Source of the DNA: Conus ventricosus
Lineage: Eukaryota; Mollusca; Gastropoda; Neogastropoda; Conidae
NCBI GenBank assembly: GCA_018398815.1
Contig: CM031601.1
Location: forward strand, 36,815,113-36,879,112
Length of the DNA stretch: 64,000 bases
Direction: 5' to 3'
Part shown: one piece after another, positions 34,522 through 45,756 of the stretch
How positions within the stretch are numbered: the stretch's first letter is position 1
Layout: each line of letters begins with the position of its first letter
Position numbers and translations under genes: made by a program
Notes under the pieces: model-generated
Database searches by the model: none
Seen by the model: the letters and a program-made list of their open reading frames with translations, nothing else
Told to the model about the DNA's origin: nothing

Positions 34522-34733
34522 AAGCGAGGGTGAAAATACCCTCTAGAATTTCTGATAGGGGGTGAACCCACCCTCTTCACCAGCAGCTGAGGGGGAGCCC
34601 TCGTCCCAATCACCCTCCCCTTTTTGAAGTATCCTCTGATTCAGCCACAGACACGGAGATTGCATGATGATCCCACATCTCTCTCTCCATCCCATTCTTA
34701 TATCTGGCGATAGCTCTCTGAACAGAGACGTTT

Positions 34734-36239
34734 CCGCCCTTTATGTGAGGTGAAGATCATGACTGGCCAAAGACAATCCATTTTGAACGTGTATGATATG
34801 ATAATAGGTGGAGAATTTTTGCCAAATTGTGCTTATAATCTGGTATCTCTCCGTTTGAGTTCACAATTAAGGATACTACCCATTTTTGAAAAGATCTTCA
34901 GATCTCTGGAAGGAAAGCCAGTACTTTGAGGGGTTTCAGATCCGCTATTGTTAAGAACGTCCGTCTTATGGGCAGAGACATTGACCTTAGCCACAATTTC
35001 TTTTTGTCCAAACTGATTTCATACGCTGCACTGGGCTCCCCTTGACTAAGTAGGTGTCCTAAAAGGAGCTTTCCCTTAGTCCTGAGGTATCTGGCAATGG
35101 AGCACTTCAAGCCAACCACTGAGTGCTCTGTCGGGAATCACACTCCGAAAACATGCCTTTCGATTACCCTGAATTCTGCATGCAGGGTCAGTGAGATTCA
35201 TGCCCTCTCCTGGGATCCACGATCCCTGTGATGGTAATGATGGCTCAGTATCCCTGTCCCTGTGCCCGACTTTACAAGCTAAACCATTAGCACGAAGAGA
35301 GGCCTCTGATTGCCTCCTGTGGCCCCTTCTTCGTCTGGTACCAGGCACGGCTGTTCAGAGCAAGTTACTTAGTTTTGAGTCGCAGGGGAGTTTACAGCTG
35401 CAGAGACCAAGCTGTGAATGCAGGTGAGGGAAAGGGGTGTTTTCTGCAGGCCGCTCCCCACCAGCCAGCTAACCGCACTGTATTCGGCCAACTGAATGTC
35501 ATCTGTGCATAGCTGGTCTGGCAGCAATGCGTTCGGCAAGGTTGAGCGGCCATTACAAATGGGGCTGTAGGTTTGATAATTAGTTATTGTCATGAAAAAT
35601 GTATATATCTGCACTATTGAGATGACTGAATTGGCGAATTCCCAACAATTCTTTTAATACCAAACTCGACTGGGTTTATTTTCTTGTAGATAACATAGAT
35701 GCCGCATGAAAGCTTGTACGCAAGTGGTCAGGCAATATTAGAACAATGACAACAAACACAATATTGTGCAAAAATGACGTCATCACTTTCTGGGAAGTTA
35801 ATTTTCCATAGTTAAGTAGCACACAAGTTTGATACTGCCTCTGCTCAGACTACAGCAACAAAAATATTGGATTACAAATGTGTAAAGCCTTGTTTGTTTT
35901 GCCGTTTCACTAAGTGTCTCAATAAGGACGGAAATTTAAAGCTGTGCAGGCCCAGGTGTTCAAAGGTGGAACAGGTTAAGTGTCCTGTCAGAGCGCTGAA
36001 GGTTTTTCTTCAGAAGACAGACTCCCATGATTCATGCCTATGGTGTGGGAGACTTGGTGCCACTGTAAGACCCCAGACGATAAGTTCCTAGCTTAGACAG
36101 GTCATCTGCCCGGCTTATGTCTTTGGTTAGAAAACCTCTTCCCCCAGAGACGATATCTGGGCACATGAAGCCTAGGCTCTATCCACCAGTTACGCCCTCT
36201 GGCAGAATATTTGGTGGTTATCGACAATCAACGGTTGGG
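34734..36239. other. Unassigned intron with possible recombinase scraps
   Basis: The plus strand at 35970-36010 encodes VKCPVRALKVFLQKTDS. This resembles the CPVRALxxYLxRT block of DIRS tyrosine recombinases. A similar weak block (LKCSIARYLRTKGKLLLGHL) lies on the minus strand near 35100. Neither extends into a convincing domain. Confidence 0.35.
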
Positions 36240-36366
36240 TAGCAGGCTGGAAGATGATGACCACCTTTGGCAAGTTCAATCTCAGAGATATGGCTGAAGA
36301 CATGGAGGCTCTGGAGTTTTGGGGTGGAGTAGTTGAGACAGACAAAGCCACCTTTCCCAAATAACT
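36240..36366 (+). repeat. Dispersed repeat, second copy of 2417-2530
   Basis: Starts GGCTGGAAGATGATGACCAC and ends CCACCTTTCCCAAATAA. It gives the empty-site sequence for the insertion at 2531-8120. Confidence 0.65.
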
Positions 36367-36499
36367 ATTCTCATTTTTATGAAAGTAGATGCAAGGTTTT
36401 AAAAAAGTCAAAAAGAACTATTATGAAAACCAAGTTCTTCATTTGTAAGATAGCCTTGGTTTTGGAACCTGCCAAATGCTAACATGCAACCAGCTAGGG

Positions 36500-37344
36500 T
36501 GACCTAACTCCCGATATTCTCACTCTCCAATTTGACGAGATAGAAAGCCCGCGATAAACGCCACAGTTCCGTAATTCCCTGACCTATGCTTCACAGCCAT
36601 TTGTTTTGTCAGAGCACTATTCACTGAAGTGCTTTTATCGATTTCTACTGGCTGCTTTTCCATTCATTATGGCATCACAACCAAGCATTTCAGGCACTAG
36701 GCCTCACCATACATTTACCACAGATCAGGTGCTGGAAATATTGAACGGACTGTCAGCTGATCTTGATTCAGATGAAGAACACCTAGATGGTGATCATTAT
36801 GGGGTAGGGAGAGTTTGACCGAATCAGTACAAAGTGAGGCTGACCTGTTGGATGCTGCCAAGTGGAAGGAGGCAAGACACAAGCCAGCATGCTGTGAGCC
36901 AGCGTGTTGTTGGCTTTGAGCCAACTAGCAGTGACACTGAAAGCAGTGTGAGACAGCTGAAAGTGTAACAGTGAGGGGGCAAGCAACACGAAGAGCTCAG
37001 AGACAAAGAGCTGCAAGCACAGCTGGCTTGCAACAGAGACAAGGTCAGAGGGGGTGTGGCTGAGTGACGTGTCCTGTACGGCAACAGCAATCTGGGCCAG
37101 CCAGAGATGAGTGAGTGGGAATTATATGACAAACTTGACTCATAATTCCTCTGATTTTCAACCTGTGGACTACTTCCAGCTCTTCTTCCCTGATGCTGCA
37201 TTCCAGCTGATGACAACACAGTCCAACCTACAAGCAGAGGAAGTCCTGCAGATTGCTGTTGGGCTATGCAGCAAACCAGAGTTGGAGGACTACTGGCCAA
37301 CCAACTGGCTTACCAAGATTATAAGGAAGAAACAAAAGTTGACT

Positions 37345-37381
<37 letters not shown>

Positions 37382-38775
37382 GGGGGGGGGGGTTGTGAGT
37401 GTGTGTGTGTGTATGTGGTTTTGTGGGGGTTGTGGTGGGTAAAAAGAAATTTTAAAAAAAAAGGGGGGGGGGGGGGGGGAGGGGCGCGTGTGTGTGTTGG
37501 TGTCTTTGTGTGAACTGTGGTGTGTGTCTGTGTGAGCTCAATACACCTGAATTGTGATCAGTGACTTTATTTCTGGTCCAACTTAACCATTAAATGAAAT
37601 GTTCTCACCCAATTCTCACGTAGGCTTTCCTGTCTACACTGTCCTCTTCTTTTCACTTTGACAACGGGCCTATGGCTTGAAACGTCAGTTTTCTCACAAA
37701 TGGATTCAACTACCACCAAAAGGTTTTTATAAACTTTATTATTTTTTCATTTTGCCAAGATATAGTTTGGGATTGTCATGTCTAGAAACAGATATGAAAT
37801 GCTCAATTGCTTCCTGCATTTCAATGACAACCGTCGGCTGAAGTTTTTGATTCATACTGGAGAGAGACGTTCACTTTTGATAATCTCAATGCTGGGGACT
37901 TTACAGTCACAGAACAGGTAATTCTCAAGGTCCTGGAAAATATGCATGACACAAGCCATATTGATATACAGATTCATTTTTATACTTCACCAAATGTCAT
38001 CAGACAGCTGAAGACCTACAACATCAGTCATTGTGGAACTGTGAGGCCAGGCCACACGAATATGCCTCCACACTGCAATAGCTATGAGATGCCACTTCAG
38101 AAAGGGGATGACCCAGTATTACACCGTCATTGTGGCTTGTGCTGTCCTCTTCCTTTCATCTGTCCATTCACACAACCATTGACAAGACGATGAAGTCTGT
38201 AAGTCTGGTGGGTAACATCAGCTTGAGAAGCCGGTCATTCATTGCCAAGGACTACAACCAGAACATGGGTGGTGATGACTTGACGGACCAGCTGTTGGAG
38301 ACATAGGCCTACCCTCACAAAGTCTTCAAATGGTATAATGCATTCTACCACCACCATCGAAAGGTTGCCGTAACAACGGCTACATCTTCTACAAGAAGAC
38401 AACTCCCAGACCAGCCAGGGTTTTCATGGAGAAGGTCACTGATGGGCTGTTGAAAAACTACAGGCCTTTAATTCAGACCCAAGGCCAGAGGGAGACGCCC
38501 AGACTGGTACACTTGATGGAGCAACATTTTTTGAAAAAAATACATGACGACAGCCATCCTGACTGCACAGTCTGCAGCTCCAGGACACAAAGAGGGTGAA
38601 GAGAGTTTTATGTTAAGAAAGATAACATTCATTTTTTTAATTTTGCTTTTTTCTTGCACTTGAAATTACTAAAAATTTGAAATTGTTGTTGATGAAATAA
38701 GAATCATTTTTTTTTTAAATGGCTGGCGATGGGGATTTATGCAGAACAGAAAGTCTGCGGTGAAAGGGTCAAGAG
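36500..38775 (+). pseudogene. piggyBac-like transposase, degraded but near full length
   Basis: The 5' leader matches that of the element at 45757 (ACTCCCGATATTCTCAC versus ACTCCCGATACTCTCAC). A frame from about 36669 reads HTFTTDQVLEILNGLSADLD, then SDEEHLDGD. Later, in shifting frames, come FPDAAFQLMTTQSN (about 37190), CFLHFNDNRR (about 37810), FYTSPNVIRQLKTYNISHCG (about 37980, DDE core) and TVRPGH. AKDYNQNMGGDDLTDQLLE (about 38240) keeps the conserved DYNxxMGGVD region. The end KYHHH-like segment leads to a Cys-rich tail (DCTVCSSR). The right end GGTGAAAGGGTCAAGAG has lost its TTAA. GT and G tracts interrupt it near 37350-37480. Many frameshifts. Confidence 0.75.
37346..37490 (+). repeat. 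(GT)n and poly-G tracts
   Basis: TG repeats at 37348-37380 followed by G runs at 37379-37392 and 37465-37482 inside the piggyBac relic. Confidence 0.9.
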
Positions 38776-38845
38776 TCTTCTCTTTTTTTCTGATTCTGTT
38801 TGTGATTTTTCTTTTCTTCCTTATTTGCTTACTTCTTGTCTAGTG

Positions 38846-39144
38846 ACATCTTTGAGGGAGAGCATGGACTAAGCACTTCACCTCAAGACTATCAAAGGAA
38901 ACCTTTCTTTAAGGCCTATTGTGCCTTGGTGCCATTTTTTTTGGTTGGGAACTGTACATGGACATTGTCATGTGGATCAACGTCTCTCCTGTCAGGTGAG
39001 CATGCTCCCACCATCCTTTTTGATATTCAGGCATTTACAGTTTGGACAAGCAAATAACAGGAAAAGGAATTTGAATACTAAAACTAAGTTTTACAATATA
39101 CTTGCCTGTCCAAACACTAAGACGCCCTCCCACTTCCTCGATTA
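38846..39144 (+). mobile_element. Dyad-repeat family copy, left part (split by LTR)
   Basis: Begins GAGGGAGAGCATGGACTAAG and contains arms around TTTGGACAAGCAAATAACAG and ATACTTGCCTGTCCAAACAC. It continues after the solo LTR at 40706-40915 with ACTGAACTTGTTTA and ACTACTTTTAGTAGTAAAAT. Confidence 0.6.
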
Positions 39145-40705
39145 GTCGGTGTCACGTTCATACGATTATTTCGCTGTTTTCAATCTTAAAGGGGGGGCTG
39201 TGTCACGTTCATACGGCCTTGATAGTGTTGTGATACTATTTTTATTCTGTGTTGTTTTGATTAGTTTTAGAACACGGAAGTGTGACGTAATCAGCACACA
39301 TTTTAAGTTACGTCATCGTGACTGCGTCATCGTCCACGACTTATTCTAGCACAAAAACAAGACGGCAAGGCGACAAGTTGGAAACGAAGATTTTCGATTG
39401 GTCAAAAACATACGGTATTGCGTTCTCTTGGAGATCCAGACTGTCGTTGGTCAACGTCACAGGGATGTCGACTGTCGGACCTAGTGGTCGCCTGTAGGGA
39501 GTTTCTGAGGTAAGTATCGATCTGGTAGAATAGTGATCAGTCCTATCGATGTGCAGGATAGTCGAGGATACTGGGCGATGGCTGCTATCATTTGTATCGT
39601 GTTGTTTACAGGATTCCTAGGCGTGGAGCTGCCTGCCTGAACCTGCCGTACCATTCTTAACCCATCGTTACTATTTTCTTTCAGGTTTCGAATCGGGTGT
39701 GAATGAAGCCACACTAGGGAGATAGAGGTGATGTAAGTGCGTGCGTGTATGAGCAATTGTATTTTATGTGATCGGCCAGGCTTGGTCACTCAAAAAGAGA
39801 CATGATTCCTTTTGTTACAGACTCCACCTATGTTGGGATATTAATTCTTCCATCAAAATTAGTCATCGTCGTACATCAAGAATTCATCAAATTCATCAAG
39901 TAAACATCGTCTCCATTATCTCCGATAATCATCGAACAAGAAACGAAGAGGACAATAACGTGTTGGTGCCGATATATTGTTGTTAGTAACTATATCGGTG
40001 CTTCGGAAGAAGACGAAGAGGACAAGCGATATTTGTATTTTGTACCGATATATATTTTGCTTAGTAATTATATCGGTGCTGCAGAAGAAGACAGAGAGGA
40101 CGAGTGATATTGTGTTTCATGCCGATATATATTATTTATTATTATATCGGTGCCCAGAAGAAAACAAAGAAGACAAGTTATATTCATCGGAAGGCGTTGA
40201 GCACACAAGCAATTCAGCAAGAAGATCATCAAGGTGTATTGACGGTGTGTGTGATCGTGAAGCAGCAAGATTGCAAAGTGACGTGGACAGTGCTAAAAAA
40301 TTTCAGTGCGGTAACGGAAGAATTCCAGGCACGGTGACCACGACGACGTCTTCTATGATCAGATAAGCAGAGAGAGAACGTAACACTAAAACGATGCAGC
40401 ACACACGCACATAGATACACCAAAAATTTGTAAGTGGCGAGAGAGAAATATATATGAGTGCATGGTTGTGAGTTCATTAAGTTAAATCATTGTCCGCGTG
40501 AACCCATCGTCACTCATTCACACCAAATCATCCTTCGCTCATACACACGACATTCATATTCATATCATTCATCATTAGTTTAATAAAAATTTGTTGAATC
40601 GTATCCATCCTTGTGAGTGTCTCCAAGTTGAGAGGAGAGAGACTTGTGGGAGAGAACATATTCACCCCATACACACCACATCCCCACAAGGACCGCGACA
40701 GTCGG
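39145..40705 (+). mobile_element. Solo LTR, 1551 bp, with 5-bp duplication
   Basis: The element 39150-40700 begins TGTCACGTTCATACG and ends ACCGCGACA, the canonical TG...CA of an LTR. It is flanked by GTCGG at 39145-39149 and 40701-40705. No coding region is inside, so this is an LTR left by recombination. Inside lie three imperfect about 78-bp repeats (39960-40190: ATATCGGTGC ... AGAAGAAGAC), a GAGGTAAGTATCG donor-like site near 39505 and AATAAA near 40579. Orientation is taken from the polyadenylation-like signal. The LTR family is unknown. Confidence 0.8.
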
Positions 40706-40915
40706 ATACAAAAACTGAACTTGTTTAAATATTGTACAACGTTGTGGACTCACTAATGGCAATACTCTTGCTGGCTAATCTAGCAATTGAGGCAAAGTTA
40801 GCTCCCTACACTCCCAATTTTTGGCTGATTAGATGGACAGGGATAAGATTTTTGTTTTGAACAGGTCAATACCTTATAAAACTACTTTTAGTAGTAAAAT
40901 GCCTTTTCTGGCTAA
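40706..40915 (+). mobile_element. Dyad-repeat family copy, right part
   Basis: Continuation of 38846-39144 beyond the solo LTR. It ends ACTACTTTTAGTAGTAAAAT. Confidence 0.6.
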
Positions 40916-41109
40916 AATTATTCAAGTGGTGCAGGCAGACACAGACATACACATGCATTGTCTTTCTCTTTCTGTGTCTTTCTTACAAATACACACACAA
41001 CCACACACACATGAGCACACACACACATACATGCGTACACACATGCAAGATCTGTTGGGCATTATCGATAGTGTGTCTCTCATCTCAAGAATCACAAACT
41101 ATTATTTTT

Positions 41110-41385
41110 TCCACATGTTAAGCCACTGCAATAGGTAACAGACAGTAAACATTTAGCATATGACAGCCCTAAAGTCTCTCTCCTGTTGAACTGTTCTGAA
41201 AAGTAGCTGTGAGCATGATATTAAGTTAACGAGTGCCTACATGTCTGCCACCTGTTGAGCCACTGCACTTGGTGCAGCTGACAGAAAGACATTATGCTAA
41301 TAAATGCCCCCATGTCTCACCTAATGAATCACTTTAATACTTAACTGACTGTCTTTTAGCTAATGACTACCCCAATTTCTCTCAC
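41110..41385 (-). repeat. Tandem array containing the exon E splice donor
   Basis: Degenerate units of 64-70 bp start near 41112, 41179, 41249 and 41319, in register with the real junction at 41383. The copy at 41249 has CACCTGTTGAGCCACTGCA, identical over 19 bp to the exon E donor junction, and a nearby GCAGCTG also from the exon. On the minus strand this copy keeps AACAG|GT. Confidence 0.8.
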
Positions 41386-41657
41386 CTGTTGAGCCACTGC
41401 AGCAGCTGTTCGTCCTGCTCCAGCTTGAATACTTTGTGGTCCTGATGCTCCTGACTGCCTGACTCTCCATCACTGGCGATGTCCAGGATCTTCTTACCCA
41501 CCTCCTCCATGAACTGGGCAGGAAGTGGTGACCTCATCATGATGGATGCAGCTACACGAGCCGCACTGCAGTAGCGGCGAAACCATGCCCACTTATGAGC
41601 TTCCGCACAACAAGGGAGATTATCCAGGCCAAGATCGCAGGCCAAAGCCACCAGCAC
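41386..41657 (-). CDS. HERC2: HERC2 exon E
   Basis: A 272-nt exon with acceptor GTCGTAG and donor AACAG|GTGAGA. The peptide starts VLVALACDLGLDNLPCCAEA, continues HKWAWFRRYCSAARVA and ends KLEQDEQLLQWLN. It ends with 2 nt of an Arg codon completed by exon F. The WAWFRRYC and EQDEQL blocks are typical HERC2. No stops are seen. Copies of its last about 25 nt and donor recur in the adjacent intron (41110-41385). It is separated from exon F by a 12.2-kb intron carrying a minisatellite and several transposons. Confidence 0.93.
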
Positions 41658-42059
41658 CTACGACACAAAACAAGCTCCACAGATTTGGAGTCTTTTTCTC
41701 CTCCAATGAGCTTGATAAATGTGTGAAGTTTTAACACTTTTTCACTCCAAACACCTTCTGTTATATCACAACTCTTGAAAAAAGCTAAAGCACAGTGCTA
41801 GAAACTAGCATGCTGTGTGTTGTACTGCATCTATCTTGTGTGCTTTACACAAACACCGCAGCATTGTAATACAGGTTTTGTAAATAAACTCCATCAGGAA
41901 GATCAAACAGGCCTTGATTTTTTTTCTCGTCATAGTTAGTTTTCATTGTTACATTAATCAGTCTACTTCTTGAAAGTAAGCTTTTGAAAGGATGTTTTAT
42001 GAAGTACATCTGGATCTTTCTTCATACATATGTATCAGAACACCGACAAACCAAGATAG
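41658..42059. other. Intronic DNA upstream of exon E, nothing recognised
   Basis: AT-rich intron containing the exon E acceptor region. No elements found. Confidence 0.4.
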
Positions 42060-42301
42060 GTACAGATTCAAGTGTGTTTACCTTGATAATGGGGCTGTGC
42101 ACTGAATGTTTACCTTGAAGACGGGGACTGTGAATCAGGTGTTTACTCTGAATAAGGGACTGTGCATCAGGTATTCATCTTGGAGTAGTGGCTGTGCATC
42201 ATGTATTTGCCTTGAAGAAGGGGTTGAGCACTAGTTGTTTACCTTGAAGAAGGACCTGTGCATGGAATGTTTACCTTAAAGAAGGGGCTGTACATCAGGT
42301 A
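42060..42301 (-). repeat. Distal part of the exon D donor array
   Basis: About seven 30-34-bp units of the form TACCTTGAAGAAGGGGCTGT plus GCATCAGGT. This is the same unit as 49205-49732 although 7 kb away in the same intron. The last unit is cut by the mariner at its TA. Confidence 0.85.
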
Positions 42302-43603
42302 CCAGGGCCACCCAATAAGTTCTCGGATGCGCAGAAACCACCGACGTCATAATTTCAATTTTTATATCATCATCATCACAAGCGATGTCATAATAGCTAT
42401 GACACAAAAAATGATAAAAATCATCAGAGCCAAATTTGTTCTAGACAGCAAAATGGATGGCAAGGGGGACAGTTTTCAAAGTGTTACAGAGGGCCTGTCT
42501 TGGAGAGATTTTCATGCCATGATTTATTATGACTATCTTCAAAGGAATTCTTTCAAGGAAAGTTTTATAAGTTGACAAACTGTTTTGGCGACAAGGCTCC
42601 ATCATTATCCACAGTCCATAGGTGGTTCAAAGAATTTCAGTTTGGTACAATGTCGTTGGAAGATCGTGACCGTTGTGGATGTCCAGTTTCAGTTACTACC
42701 GATGGGAACGTGAAGGTCATGATTACAGAAAATCCTCGAATCACAGATGATGAACTCAAGGATACTCTAAACCTTTCATCAGGAAGCTTAGACCGCATTC
42801 TTCGGCACAATCTCTCTGTATGGAAGCGTTGCACCCCTTGGGTGCCCCACCAGCTGACTGGGGAGCAGATGAGGGCTAGGGTTGAATGGTGCCAGTTTAT
42901 GCTGCAAAAATTTGATGGAGGAAGATCAGATAGGGTCTCCAATATTGTCACAGGCGACGAAACCTATGTTTACCAGTATGACCCCGAAACAAAGCAGCAG
43001 TCGTCAGTTTGGCTGTTTCCAGGGGAAACCCCACCTGTGAAATTTAAGAGATCAAGAAGCTGCACAAAGCAAATGATTGCAGTTTTATTCACAAGATCCG
43101 GCCATGTGACTACTGTACGCTTCTGGAAAGAAAGACGGTGAACGCTGAATGGTACATCAACACCTGCTTGCCAAAAGTGTTCGAGGCTTGGAGTGCACGG
43201 CGACCACAGACCAGTATCCACCACCTACTCCTCCACCACGACAACGCCAGCACCCACATGGCAGCTGCAACTTTAGACTTCTTGCAAGAGAACAGCGGGC
43301 AGCTCGTCACTCATCCTCCGTATTCTCCTGACCTAGCCCCTTGTGACTTCTTTTCGTTCCCTCGTTTGAAAAAAACAACTGAAAGGAAAGCCGTTTGAGA
43401 GCCCTGAAGATGCCCGAGCATTTGCCGAGGGCTTGATTTCTGGTATACCTAAGTCGGAGTGGGTTGGGGTGATGGATTCATGGTTTAGAAGGATGGAAAA
43501 GTGCATACACGCTGATGGAGGATACTTTGAAAAGATGGGCTAGGTAAGAAATGCCAGTGTACTTCCATCTTTTCCCATCCGAGAACTTATGGGGTGGCCC
43601 TCG
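42302..43603 (+). mobile_element. mariner element with TIRs and TA duplication
   Basis: The left end CCAGGGCCACCCAATAAGTT and the right end (reverse complement) CGAGGGCCACCCCATAAGTT are inverted. TA flanks it at 42300-42301 and 43604-43605. Removing the element rejoins CATCAGG-TA-TTTATCTTTA, which is a unit of the host array, confirming the empty site. Confidence 0.92.
42408..43542 (+). pseudogene. mariner transposase, DD34D, three frameshifts
   Basis: The frames together cover a full-length (about 350-residue) mariner transposase. The N-terminal helix-turn-helix part includes VTEGLSWRDFHAMIYYDYLQ. The WVPHQLTGEQ linker motif is present. The catalytic Asp residues are visible: VTGDETYVYQYDPE, LLLHHDNASTH and YSPDLAPCDFF, with exactly 34 residues between the second and third Asp. 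Breaks are seen near 42573, 43138 and 43375, each moving the frame. It ends YFEKMG plus stop at 43542. It catalysed cut-and-paste transposition at TA, and is now inactive as given. Confidence 0.92.
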
Positions 43604-43605
43604 TA

Positions 43606-44959
43606 TTTATCTTTAAAGATTGTACTTCAGCACAAGTTAAATTCTTCGGGAGGGAAAAATAAATAGTCGTGTGAAATGTACAGTTCTTTGTTTACCTTTC
43701 ATGAAACAGGCCCTAATAAATCTTATATATAAGTTGCTTTAATAACACTGGGGTAACATGCTTAAGGATATACCAGTCTCCTGATTATCATAAATCAGGC
43801 ATGAAAAATAGGAGTGGTAAGACCTGTGGGCATGACTGCTTTGCTGAAACAAATCATGATAATATCTGTCTTGTAAACAGAATGTTTTAGAAAATATAGA
43901 TTGAACAATATTCGTTTTTATTTTGCTGACTAGATTAACCAACTGGTGCTTTGTAACACAATAGAGAACCAGGAATCGCAAATTGCCCAGTGAAAGTGGC
44001 CTTTCAGCTTGCATTGACTGGCAAAAGCACAATGAATGTACTTGTATAATTATGTAATTAAGATAATACTTCAGTATTTTTTCTTTCTTTTCCCTCTTTT
44101 CTTTTCTTTCTTTCTTTCTTTTTTTTGTTGTTGAGCATATCATATAGACATCTTTACCCCTGTGATTTCATTGAATTTTGTTCCCATGATTGGTGAAAAT
44201 AGGGTGAATACAACAAACTTAAAAGAAAGAAATTGGTAAAAAAAATTCTAGGGACGATATTCTTGAGTGGTAATTGCAGCTGCGGATCCTAACCATAAAA
44301 AGGAAATCTGACCAAAGAGTGACAACTCTTGCTAACTTCCGAGCGCAAAATGATGTCAGGCTGTGTCAGATATTTTACAACATGCCCAGAAACATCGAAA
44401 AAAATAAATGAGAGAGCATGAGTGTGCCAAAGTGTGCTGACAAATCAGGTTTGAAAGTAATTTGTGTCAGAAAGAACTGATTTCACTGCAGTTAATATAA
44501 GATTTGGTGTTTCTACCCAGAAGAAGCCTCTGCTGTGTGACAGCATGTGAAAATGAAACTTATTCTGAACACTATCATCAATGGCAGACGCATCTTCTTC
44601 ATTTGGTACATGTGCACATGCAGTGCTTTGGACAGTAATCACAATACTGTTCACTGAGAACGGTATTATGACTACTGTCCGAAGCAGCATGTACACATTC
44701 TCTCAGCTAAATGACTAAGGAATGATCAGTTTGGGAAAGAAAAGCCTGTATCAGACGGATTCATCAGGACGCAGTTTTACCGAAATGTTCGGGGAAAAAA
44801 TGACCAGGACATTTTCAGTTATTTCAGGATGATGTTGAATTCAGTTTCTGGCATTTCCAGATGTGTGGTTTCATCCATGCTTCTGTTTACTGTATATCCC
44901 TCCCGAAGGCTGGAAGGGGTCAAGACAGCGACCTCTTGGCCCTGGTCCCACAGTTGGAC
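43606..44959. other. Intronic DNA, nothing recognised
   Basis: Contains a (TTTC)n-like run near 44090-44125. No coding similarity. Confidence 0.4.
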
Positions 44960-45040
44960 TCCATGGTGGGTAGATAAGATAATGTTGCTTATAGCCCAGC
45001 CAACCGCAAAGGGCCACATCAGGGCTGTCCATGGTGGGTA
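44960..45040 (-). mobile_element. 55-bp LINE 3' end with 13-bp target duplication
   Basis: TCCATGGTGGGTA lies at 44960-44972 and 45028-45040. Between them is only the GATAA tail and the first part of the 3' block of the Jockey-like LINE family. Confidence 0.88.
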
Positions 45041-45724
45041 GGTGGGTAAAGCAGAAATGAAATTCCAAACAATAAATAACGGCTTCTTCACCAAAATCCC
45101 CCCATCAGAGGAAGGTATGGTCATAATCATTATTTTTGGCACATCCAAGGACAAGTGGAGTATGTTTATTATCATATCCACTGAGAAATGGCCTTAAGAT
45201 GATATTTTTACCATTATTTTTCAACCTGAATCTTTTGCACATCCATCAGGGCAAGGCACTGTGCATTTCTGTTATCAATTTATGTTGCTATCTCATCCAT
45301 TAAGAATGGCTTGTGATAACTTGGGCATTTTTGTGGACAAATTTATTGGGAATGGCTCTGTAGTCCCTTTTTTTGGTATGTCTTTAACAATACAGTGGTG
45401 TTCAGACACACATTTTGTTTCTCTTTACTATTGGAATCAAGGCAAATTTTACTTCCGGAATTCTGTGCCTTGATATGCCCTCATATTTCTGCACATGTAC
45501 ATACCTGTGATTTGCTCCATATATTGGCCCTTTTCCCCATTGATGACATTATTGTGTATGCACATTGCTCTAATGATCATTTGTGTGATATGTGGTGCCT
45601 CAGTGTGAATATCTATAGCCTACTTAACAGTGGCCCAGAACTCTGTCTTGTGAGGCTGATCTATGTGGTCTTCTCCTTTTTCTGATCCTGACACATCTTC
45701 TTTTCTCATTTTGATCTTATGTCG
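45041..45724. other. Intronic DNA, nothing recognised
   Basis: AT-rich. No coding similarity or element ends. Confidence 0.35.
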
Positions 45725-45756
45725 ATTGTTACATGAGGGAGAGTGGGAACAATCCT
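45725..45756 (+). mobile_element. Dyad-repeat family, interrupted start
   Basis: ATGAGGGAGAGTGGGAACAA, the family start also seen at 23970 and 38850. It is cut by the piggyBac element at TTAA and continues at 47056. Confidence 0.5.

Larger units (their letters stand above)
33308..34733. mobile_element. Element with about 130-bp inverted repeats
   Basis: Arms 33308-33440 and 34603-34733 are inverted copies. For example, GTTCAGAGAGCTATCACCAG and TGTGGCTGAATCAGA occur in the left arm, and their complements in the right. They enclose about 1.16 kb with a zinc-finger-like frame (34207-34521), CCCTCTAAAATTT-type short repeats, and a dispersed repeat at 33475-33620. No transposase core is visible, so it is probably a non-autonomous DNA element. 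A target duplication was not identified. Confidence 0.65.

Noticed and set aside
42302..43603. Active mariner
   Set aside because: Ends and catalytic residues are present, but three frameshifts break the transposase.
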